From the NCBI GenBank assembly GCA_035566895.1, contig DATMQA010000220.1, positions 1-28,503 on the forward strand: a stretch of DNA of 28,503 nt, in the 5' to 3' direction. Source of the DNA: DATMQA01 sp035566895 (GTDB taxonomy: Bacteria > Verrucomicrobiota > Verrucomicrobiia > Limisphaerales > UBA8199). Within the stretch, counting starts at the first letter, position 1. Every line of letters begins with the position of its first letter. Shown here piece after piece: positions 23,611 through 28,503 of the stretch. The translations under genes were made by a program, and so were the position numbers. Below the pieces are notes generated by a model. The model ran no database searches. It had not been told where the DNA came from and saw only the letters and a program-made list of their open reading frames with translations.

Positions 23611-25611
23611 TTAGTACTTCGGCTGGGTAAAGGCGCCATCGTAGGCGATGTCCCAAACCTCGAGCCTGAACCATTGCGCCTTTTCCTGCCCAAGCGGCCA
23701 TTCGAACGTTTGACGGCCAAATTCTTTCGTGTCAGGTAAAGGCAGCGTTTTGCGTTGCACCCGTTTTCCGTCACCGGTCACCAATTCGGCCTGACCCAAC
23801 GGCAGCGTCCATTCCACGTCTGCCCGCACTTTCCCATTCTCCAGCCGGCAGGAATGAATCAGCACTTCGCCCGTCGTCACGAAGGAATCTCCGCGCCGCA
23901 GCGCGTCCAGTATCGGTGACCAATTGTCCGGGCCCGGCAATTTCGCCAGGTGCAGATAGTTCACATTCATGTGACCGTAGATCTCGTGGGTCTCGTCAAT
24001 GGTGAAACAGTCCACCTCGCCCAGAATCACTTTTCGCTGGCCCCACGTGTTCATGTCATCCAGCAGGTCCAGCGAGCGCACACCCAGGCGCGGCTCGGAG
24101 AGGTCGCCCGGCATCGCCTTCCAGGTCGCTCCGAGCCATAACGGGTCTTTGTACCAGTCGGTGTCCTTGTAACTGTCCGGGCAGCCTTCGCTGCCTTTGA
24201 TCCGCGGATGGCTGGTCCAGCCCAGCCCGGATTCCTGCTTCAGCAGGCGCGCCAGGTCTTCGGAATCTTGGGGATGATAGACGGTGCCGTAGGGCGCCAA
24301 ATCCTCGCTGAACGGCGCTCCTTTTATCGGCACCAGGGTCAGGTACACCGGCTTGGGAAATAACAGCACCGTGTGCCCGGGAAAATAGGCGTTCGCTTCC
24401 TCGCTCGGCAGCAGAAGGAAATGCTCGTCCGAATACTTGCGGCACAGCTCGAACATGCCTTTGAGTTCGTTCAAGCGCACCAGCCCGGGGTCCCGGGGAT
24501 GGCCGTCGCCATGAAACTCGGCCAGTTGGAATGCCTGCACATTCATCCCCTTGAACACCTTCTTGAAATCCGGCGCCCGGGGATGGCTCGTGTTCTCGTG
24601 GACGGTGAGCTGCGAATGCATATGGCTGGCCAGCGTGACGCAGCCTTCGAGCGGCTTGAACTTATCGCCGTGCGTGTAGCGCTTGATCTCCTCCAGGGTC
24701 CCCTCCGCGCGCTGCCGGCTCAGGTAAATGAACATGCTCATCCGTTGCACCTTGCCCTCGGGCGCATCGAACCACGGTACATACTGCCCTTCGTGCCCCT
24801 CGCCCCCGGCCGGGTCCTGCCGCAAACCGAACCGCCCTTCCCCGGCTTGCGCAAACTTGAAATTGATCGAGTAATCGCGCGGAAAGAAAAACGCGTGTGG
24901 CGCCGGAAACACCGCCAGTGTGCCGTTCTCATTCTCCGACATGATCGTGCGGTTGCGCACCGCGACGGGCTGGGCGGCGCCGGTTGGCGTGACCCGCACG
25001 AATTGGTCCTGCAGGTCCTTCCAGGCGAGCGTCTTGAATTTGCCATCCAGGACGGCATCGTAGATATACGCCACGCCCTTCTCGTTCAGCCCCAGGGCGG
25101 CTTCGACCTGGAGAAACGCGCTTCCCGCATAGAGATGAAAAACCAGCTCGCCCGCAAACGGTCCCGCCGCAAGCCGGCTGAATGTGATGGTCGCCCGCTT
25201 GCCGGCGCTCTCGACGCGCACACTTTTCAGATCGAGTGTCACGGTGAAGTGTTTCACCGGCCCGTTCTTCTCCGTCGAGGGCTTGTCGAAGAAGATGTAC
25301 TTCACGCCCGGCCGTTGCACCCGGGCGCCGGTCGTCACCAAATACACCGGCTGCACCTGCGTTGCCAGGACCTTCCCGCCGGCTTCCAGGGACTGGAGCA
25401 GCGGGGCGTTGGGTTTCAAGGAGAACTCCACGGCACACGGAGTTCCATCCGCCGCCTGCCATTGGGCCAGGAGCCGGCCGCCCTCCTGTCGCAGCGCCAC
25501 CCCGCAAGCCGGGTCGTACTTCGAGAAGTCAACCTCCGCGCCCTGGCTCGCCGGCACCCAAATCACGCTGGAAAAGATTAGTAAGACGGGAAGCCGTTTG
25601 AGTGTCCTCAT
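23611..25611 (-). CDS. Secreted PHP-like protein (CehA/McbA-type metallohydrolase)
   Basis: A 666-aa protein with a Sec signal peptide (MRTLKRLPVLLIFSSVIWVP, cleavage after ASQG). The first ~310 residues are beta-rich. The second half resembles PHP-domain hydrolases: His330 and His332 in ASHMHSQLTV, Glu365, His367 and His371 in AEFHGDGHP, and His468 in WTSHPR. The end contains GDSFVTTGEVLIHS, a common CehA/McbA-like closing motif. Metal-dependent hydrolysis in the periplasm or outside the cell is likely, with an unknown substrate. ATG 25611 is chosen because of the signal; the frame is open to 25743. It is convergent with the oxidoreductase operon. Confidence 0.7.
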   Translation of the reverse strand: MRTLKRLPVLLIFSSVIWVPASQGAEVDFSKYDPACGVALRQEGGRLLAQWQAADGTPCAVEFSLKPNAPLLQSLEAGGKVLATQVQPVYLVTTGARVQRPGVKYIFFDKPSTEKNGPVKHFTVTLDLKSVRVESAGKRATITFSRLAAGPFAGELVFHLYAGSAFLQVEAALGLNEKGVAYIYDAVLDGKFKTLAWKDLQDQFVRVTPTGAAQPVAVRNRTIMSENENGTLAVFPAPHAFFFPRDYSINFKFAQAGEGRFGLRQDPAGGEGHEGQYVPWFDAPEGKVQRMSMFIYLSRQRAEGTLEEIKRYTHGDKFKPLEGCVTLASHMHSQLTVHENTSHPRAPDFKKVFKGMNVQAFQLAEFHGDGHPRDPGLVRLNELKGMFELCRKYSDEHFLLLPSEEANAYFPGHTVLLFPKPVYLTLVPIKGAPFSEDLAPYGTVYHPQDSEDLARLLKQESGLGWTSHPRIKGSEGCPDSYKDTDWYKDPLWLGATWKAMPGDLSEPRLGVRSLDLLDDMNTWGQRKVILGEVDCFTIDETHEIYGHMNVNYLHLAKLPGPDNWSPILDALRRGDSFVTTGEVLIHSCRLENGKVRADVEWTLPLGQAELVTGDGKRVQRKTLPLPDTKEFGRQTFEWPLGQEKAQWFRLEVWDIAYDGAFTQPKY

Positions 25612-25813
25612 AGCATGGGTCCAGCGTGATATCAACCGGGCCATCAAATGGCTCGCGGTTTGAAAGGTGGTTCCGGTGGAGATTGTCATTAAACTGCCTG
25701 ACGGGATACCACCATGCGTCTGGCCACGCGAGACCAAACACACTCAAAAGTAACGGGTCTCCGATCGATGAACTCCTCTTCATCCTCGACTCGGCCCCAC
25801 CTTCGCCGGTCAC

Positions 25814-25842
25814 AATCCTAATCTTAATCGTAATCTTAATCC
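25814..25842. repeat. TAATC short-word tandem tract
   Basis: AATCCT, AATCTT, AATCGT, AATCTT and AATCC run head to tail in the non-coding region upstream of the PHP-like gene. Confidence 0.7.
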
Positions 25843-25882
25843 TCCCTGGAGCAGTCTCCTCCCGGCCCGCCCGCTCGTCGTG

Positions 25883-25925
25883 ACTTTGTCTTTGCACATT
25901 CGCTGCAATCGTGCAAAGACAAAGT
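25883..25925. repeat. Perfect 15-bp inverted repeat with distal direct copies
   Basis: ACTTTGTCTTTGCAC (25883-25897) and its exact reverse complement (25911-25925) flank a 13-base loop. The left arm recurs directly at 26051-26065, and a shorter ACTTTGTC copy is at 26071-26078, twelve bases before the first cassette junction. Confidence 0.85.
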
Positions 25926-26049
25926 TTGAACAGCGCACCCGCTCTAAGATCCGGCCTGGGCTCGACACAAAACAGGCTTATTTTGCCCTTCGGCTTGACC
26001 CGGTAACGCTAAAATGGCATTTTCTACCCATGGCAAATCTTTGTCTTTC

Positions 26050-26096
26050 GACTTTGTCTTTGCACAGGTGACTTTGTCCTAATTGTACTGTTCGGC
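26050..26096 (+). other. Candidate attI-like boundary of the cassette array
   Basis: GTTCGGC at 26090-26096 is the junction box of the first cassette: it is the reverse complement of the R'' box of attC1. Upstream the sequence is AT-rich and is not an attC palindrome. It has direct ACTTTGTC copies 20 bp apart (26051 and 26071), which recalls direct-repeat integrase sites of attI. Without an integrase next to it this remains a hypothesis. Confidence 0.4.
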
Positions 26097-26117
26097 GACA
26101 GGTCGCATTGCGATGTT

Positions 26118-26420
26118 ATGAGCAAAAAGGACGAATGCATCATACCCGAGGAAGCGCTCACTGACCCGAATAGTCGGGAGCTCCTGCGAGCGTGGGTCGC
26201 AAACGAGGCTTTGCACGTTAGCCTATTCATCCCGGACGAATGGGAGGACCCAGGGCACTGGGGAGTCGCGCTGGCTGATGTGACGCGCCACCTTGCCGAT
26301 GCTTACCATAAGAGCCAAGGAGTCGATCCGAAGCAGACGATACGGAGGATCCAGGAGATGATCGCCGCCGAACTGGCCGCGCCGACGGATGACCTTACAG
26401 GAGGCTTTGTTGAGGGGTGA
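26118..26420 (+). CDS. Cassette 1 protein, DUF5076-like
   Basis: A 100-aa soluble protein. IIPEEALTDPNSRELLRAWV, then HVSLFIPDEWEDPGHWGVAL and RHLADAYHKSQGVD, match my memory of the DUF5076 family, whose function is unknown. No signal or membrane helix is seen. It starts 27 bases after the cassette junction and ends 15 bases before attC1. It has no visible ribosome-binding site and no promoter inside the cassette, so expression probably depends on transcription from upstream. Confidence 0.8.
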   Translation: MSKKDECIIPEEALTDPNSRELLRAWVANEALHVSLFIPDEWEDPGHWGVALADVTRHLADAYHKSQGVDPKQTIRRIQEMIAAELAAPTDDLTGGFVEG

Positions 26421-26435
26421 CCGCAGACATTTCCC

Positions 26436-26537
26436 GCCGAACCAGAGCGTCGAGCGGACGGAGGCCAGCCGTTTACGCCGCTTACAATTCGGGTCTCAGT
26501 GGCGGCTGGCCCCCGCCGCTCACGCTGGTCGTTATGT
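26436..26537 (+). other. attC1 recombination site
   Basis: A 102-bp site from R'' GCCGAAC (26436-26442) to R' GTTATGT (26531-26537). Left arm AGCGT-GAGCGG-CGG.GGCCAGCCG pairs with 26503-26526. Two left-arm bases, C26451 and A26458, are unpaired with exactly six paired bases between them; one mismatch lies at 26462. Bulged bases on one arm are how the integrase recognises attC hairpins. R'' is complementary to the cassette's own 5' end (GTTCGGCG at 26090), 8 of 8 bases. Confidence 0.88.
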
Positions 26538-26548
26538 GACACGGTCCC

Positions 26549-27388
26549 ATGGCAAACGCAGCTGACATTTTTGCGGAAGCAAACCTGCTACAGAAGCAGT
26601 TGCTCGACCAACTGGCGACGGCTCCCATCGTCGATCTGCTGGGCGTGGTTTCTCCAAACGGCGTGACGGGCGGCCGGTCCCGCGGCGAGGAGCTTTGGAC
26701 CCTCAGGTTGGCCTTTGATGCTTGGCGAATTCACGGTGGAGGGGTAGAAACCCGCCGACTCACAGTCCGGCGCAAGGTGACGGACCAGGAGCTTGCGCAA
26801 TTTCGAGGAGTGATCCGTCCTTACATGGTCATCCGCATTCGGGCTCGCGTCGTGAGCGCCTCGGCGTGCGGAGGTCCCGAAGCCCTCCTGGAGACCTTCG
26901 TCGGTCGCGAGGATTCAGATGCAGAACTGAACGCCCATGCGATACAATTGCAGAAGCCCGTCAACTGCGAAGATCCCGTCTTTGGCACGTTCACCCTCGA
27001 CCGGCGGATCGATTGGTTCACCGGTAGCGCGGTCTGGAAGGGTGGCTCCGTCGCTCTCCACCTGTCCGCAAGAGCGCCCGCTGAGGTCCAGGCCGCATTG
27101 ACAACCGCACATCGCCTCTGGCAAACCCAGGACGGGTGGGACCAGCGCATCCGCGATTGTGCTGCACGGATACTACTTCCGCTCAAGAACGAGAGTTGGC
27201 TTGGTGAGGATGAGGCCGAGGTTACAGCCGATCAATTCAAGCAGCGGATGAAACTTGAATCGATCACGGTCCACCCGGACGGTTCTCTGGAGTTCTCGCA
27301 CACTGACGGTGATCTGTTTTGGGTGCACTCGATACAAGTCACCGGGACCATCTCCGAAGGTCCAACCGACGCTGAGATTGCAGGATGA
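26549..27388 (+). CDS. Cassette 2 protein, DUF2262-like C-terminal domain
   Basis: A 279-aa soluble protein. The C-terminal half (FGTFTLDRRIDWFTGSAVWK, LPLKNESWLGEDEAEVTADQF, LESITVHPDGSLEF, DGDLFWVHSIQVTG) follows the pattern I associate with DUF2262, a family of unknown function. The N-terminal half (DLLGVVSPNG through RRLTVRRKVTDQELAQFRG) looks like a second, related alpha/beta module. The ATG lies 17 bases after the cassette junction, and the stop is four bases before attC2. It is the largest cassette gene here. Confidence 0.75.
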   Translation: MANAADIFAEANLLQKQLLDQLATAPIVDLLGVVSPNGVTGGRSRGEELWTLRLAFDAWRIHGGGVETRRLTVRRKVTDQELAQFRGVIRPYMVIRIRARVVSASACGGPEALLETFVGREDSDAELNAHAIQLQKPVNCEDPVFGTFTLDRRIDWFTGSAVWKGGSVALHLSARAPAEVQAALTTAHRLWQTQDGWDQRIRDCAARILLPLKNESWLGEDEAEVTADQFKQRMKLESITVHPDGSLEFSHTDGDLFWVHSIQVTGTISEGPTDAEIAG

Positions 27389-27392
27389 TGTC

Positions 27393-27485
27393 ACATAACA
27401 AACGCGGTGCAGGCAAGGGCGGGGCCGCCGTCCTGTGGCTTACTGAACGCGGTTGGCCCGCCCTGCCTGACCGCGAACGTTCGGC
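27393..27485 (+). other. attC2 recombination site
   Basis: A 93-bp site from R'' ACATAAC (27393-27399) to R' GTTCGGC (27479-27485). CGCGGT-CAGGCA-GGGCGG-GCC pairs with the right arm ending at 27475. G27409 and A27416 are unpaired, again six bases apart. GTCACATAAC (27390-27399) is the exact 10-base reverse complement of the cassette's own 5' end (26531-26540), the trace of a former circular cassette. Confidence 0.9.
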
Positions 27486-27498
27486 TTAGTTGCGCACT

Positions 27499-27819
27499 AT
27501 GAGATTCTCAATCGTTGCTGCGTTCTGTGTGTTGCTCGCGGGCTGCCAGCACCAGCCTGCGGACTCCTTCGCCGGCTACGGTTGTATCAACCGCTTGCGG
27601 ATGATAGAGGGGTCTAAGCAGCAGTGGATGCTGGAGAACCACAAAACCACAAACGATGTTCCGACTTGGGATGACATTCGTCCTTACCTGAACCGGGAGG
27701 GTAAGATCCCCTCCTGCCCCTGGGGTGGGACGTACACGCTCGGACGGATGGATGAGCAACCAAGATGTTCGATTGGCGGGCCATCACACACACTGCCACC
27801 GTGGATACTGACCCAATGA
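27499..27819 (+). CDS. Cassette 3 lipoprotein with pseudopilin-like domain
   Basis: A 106-aa protein with a lipoprotein signal (MRFSIVAAFCVLLAGCQ, lipobox LAGC with Cys16), so it is predicted to be anchored in a membrane facing the periplasm. The remainder (CINRLRMIEGSKQQWMLENH, then PTWDDIRPYL, CPWGGTYTLG, CSIGGPSHTLP) resembles the C-terminal domain of verrucomicrobial type II pseudopilin-like proteins, but the prepilin helix is replaced by the lipoprotein signal. Function unknown. ATG 27499 is used; TTG 27490 in frame is less likely. The stop is one base from attC3. Confidence 0.72.
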   Translation: MRFSIVAAFCVLLAGCQHQPADSFAGYGCINRLRMIEGSKQQWMLENHKTTNDVPTWDDIRPYLNREGKIPSCPWGGTYTLGRMDEQPRCSIGGPSHTLPPWILTQ

Positions 27820-27820
27820 T

Positions 27821-27913
27821 GCCGAACCCTCGGCCTGCACTGGACGCCGCGATGCCGTTCAGTTTACATTTTGGACGTCCCTGTCGCGGCGCCAGTGAGG
27901 CCAAACGTTGGGC
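27821..27913 (+). other. attC3 recombination site
   Basis: A 93-bp site from R'' GCCGAAC (27821-27827) to R' GTTGGGC (27907-27913), which fits the GTTRRRY consensus exactly. GGCCT-CACTGG-CGCCGCGA pairs perfectly over 19 bp with 27884-27902. G27837 and A27844 are the only unpaired bases and are six apart. R'' is the exact reverse complement of the cassette's 5' junction box GTTCGGC (27479-27485). Confidence 0.92.
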
Positions 27914-27922
27914 GTGAATGGT

Positions 27923-28138
27923 ATGCCTAGGTGCCCTCATTGTGGAGCGATGAACCAGCAGGGAGAGCGAATGTATTCGGAGTGTTCTCTTGATTTGGAC
28001 AGCCATCCAAAGTATGCAGCCGCGCGGTCTGGTAGTTCGTGGCGGCCCGTTATTATCATTTGGGCGATCGTCATTGGAGCCGCGTTGCTCTGGTGGCTTG
28101 TTGCCTGCATCGGCGCCAGCGGTTTGAGCGATAAGTGA
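27923..28138 (+). CDS. Cassette 4 small zinc-ribbon membrane protein
   Basis: A 71-aa protein. The N-terminus MPRCPHCGAMNQQG is a zinc-ribbon knuckle, but the second knuckle reads RMYSECSLDL instead of the usual CxxC, so one of four ligands is missing. A single membrane helix (PVIIIWAIVIGAALLWWLVA) follows. Such zinc-ribbon plus helix proteins are common and of varied, mostly unknown role. ATG 27923 is chosen; in-frame GTG 27914 would add three residues. The gene starts 15 bases after the cassette junction. Confidence 0.65.
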   Translation: MPRCPHCGAMNQQGERMYSECSLDLDSHPKYAAARSGSSWRPVIIIWAIVIGAALLWWLVACIGASGLSDK

Positions 28139-28155
28139 GAAAGAGCATGAACGCG

Positions 28156-28250
28156 CCCAACTTTTCGGTCGAGCGAATGGCGGCGGGCGCTACCTGCTTG
28201 CAGAGCCGGACGCTTGGTGCCCGCCGCCATCGCTCACCTGCTCGTTCGAC
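28156..28250 (+). other. attC4 recombination site
   Basis: A 95-bp site from R'' GCCCAAC (28156-28162, matching RYYYAAC) to R' GTTCGAC (28244-28250). GGT-GAGCGA-TGGCGGCGGGC pairs with the right arm. C28171 and A28178 are unpaired, again with six paired bases between. CGCCCAAC (28155-28162) is the exact reverse complement of the cassette's own 5' end GTTGGGCG (27907-27914). Confidence 0.9.
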
Positions 28251-28256
28251 ACACAA

Positions 28257-28503
28257 ATGAAAGACTCCATCTGGAATCACAACCCGGCCAAGTTTCTAAA
28301 GGAGTGCAAGCGACTGCGAGCGCTTTGCCAGCGGATCATTGATGGCAAGGAATCGGTAATAAAGGGTTCTCGCAAAATGGCGACATATCGCTTCTGGATG
28401 AAAGAGGAGGGCAACACCGGATGGAGCATTTTCACAGGCGTCTCTTCAGAATCTGACCATCTGCCCCTCGGTGCGGTAAGGCAGCATTGGGCTGCGGACG
28501 CGC
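28257..28503 (+). CDS. Cassette 5 protein, partial, unknown function
   Basis: The frame starts at ATG 28257, twelve bases after the attC4 junction, and stays open for 82 codons to the window edge. It begins MKDSIWNHNPAKFLKECKRL, and the visible end contains SSESDHLPLGAVRQHWAADA. It is soluble and mixed-charge, without a signal or membrane helix. The DHLPLG.VR.HW motif looks like that of small cassette-borne proteins of unknown function, but I cannot name a family. The 3' end and its attC lie outside the window. Confidence 0.65.
   Translation, partial: MKDSIWNHNPAKFLKECKRLRALCQRIIDGKESVIKGSRKMATYRFWMKEEGNTGWSIFTGVSSESDHLPLGAVRQHWAADA

Larger units (their letters stand above)
25612..26089. other. 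Gene-free region left of the cassette array
   Basis: No convincing gene is seen in 478 bp. It contains the TAATC repeat tract (25814-25842), a 15-bp-arm hairpin (25883-25925), and direct copies of its word up to the first cassette junction at 26090. Short open frames exist, but their composition follows the repeats. No integrase gene is present here. Confidence 0.65.

Noticed and set aside
17683..25842. CRISPR array
   Set aside because: The tandem tracts have no regular spacers: units are 7-9 nt, directly adjacent and variable, and no cas genes are present.
25880..26071. A 63-codon plus-strand frame left of the cassettes
   Set aside because: It runs through the ACTTTGTCTTTGCAC repeats and shows no coding character; the repeat structure explains the sequence better.
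25612..26089. An integron integrase gene or an attC site before cassette 1
   Set aside because: No tyrosine-recombinase motifs appear on either strand, and no GC-rich arm with six-base bulge spacing precedes GTTCGGC at 26090.

Overview
The window reads as a chromosomal segment from a GC-rich Gram-negative bacterium, most likely Verrucomicrobiota (Pedosphaera/Limisphaera-like). This is inferred from an LpxC-FabZ fusion, a four-helix-bundle suffix protein, a secreted lipoprotein ending in a verrucomicrobial pseudopilin-like domain, few Shine-Dalgarno sites, and intergenic spaces filled with short-word repeats. No rRNA, tRNA or CRISPR array was seen.

Positions 1-3661 hold a diaminopimelate/lysine and folate block: dapF, dapA, dapB, a probable 29-codon gene coupled at both ends, and folK. 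Positions 3700-5881 (minus) carry a nucleoside-type MFS transporter and the four-helix-bundle suffix protein. maf follows on the plus strand, then on the minus strand an M20 dipeptidase, a very large AsmA-like membrane-anchored protein and a second MFS transporter. A compact minus-strand unit at 13295-13516 has a promoter, a 40-aa ORF and an intrinsic terminator. Next come a SAM methyltransferase and a family 2 glycosyltransferase.

Positions 15327-18434 are an envelope/translation block (lpxC-fabZ, lpxA, rsmI), followed by a higB-higA toxin-antitoxin pair whose promoter is overlapped by a palindromic operator candidate. Positions 19515-23533 encode a Tat-exported three-subunit molybdenum oxidoreductase of PaoABC/YagTSR type plus a small Cys-rich protein. 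A convergent secreted PHP-like (CehA/McbA-type) protein follows.

The most striking part is the right end, 26090-28503. Five small same-strand genes are separated by four imperfect palindromes of 93-102 bp with the architecture of integron attC sites. Each has R''/R' boxes at its ends and a long stem, with two unpaired bases exactly six base pairs apart on the same arm. The 5' end of each complete cassette is complementary to the R'' box of its own attC, as expected if each was once a circle. This is an integron gene-cassette array, or an integrase-less cluster: no integrase is present in the window. The cassettes encode DUF5076-like, DUF2262-like, pseudopilin-domain lipoprotein, zinc-ribbon membrane and unknown proteins.

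A second theme is a set of short-word (7-9 nt) repeat tracts in the spacers. Each locus uses its own word, often followed by its inverted copy. Such tracts also sit inside dapB and form the C-terminal codons of the four-helix-bundle and M20 genes.
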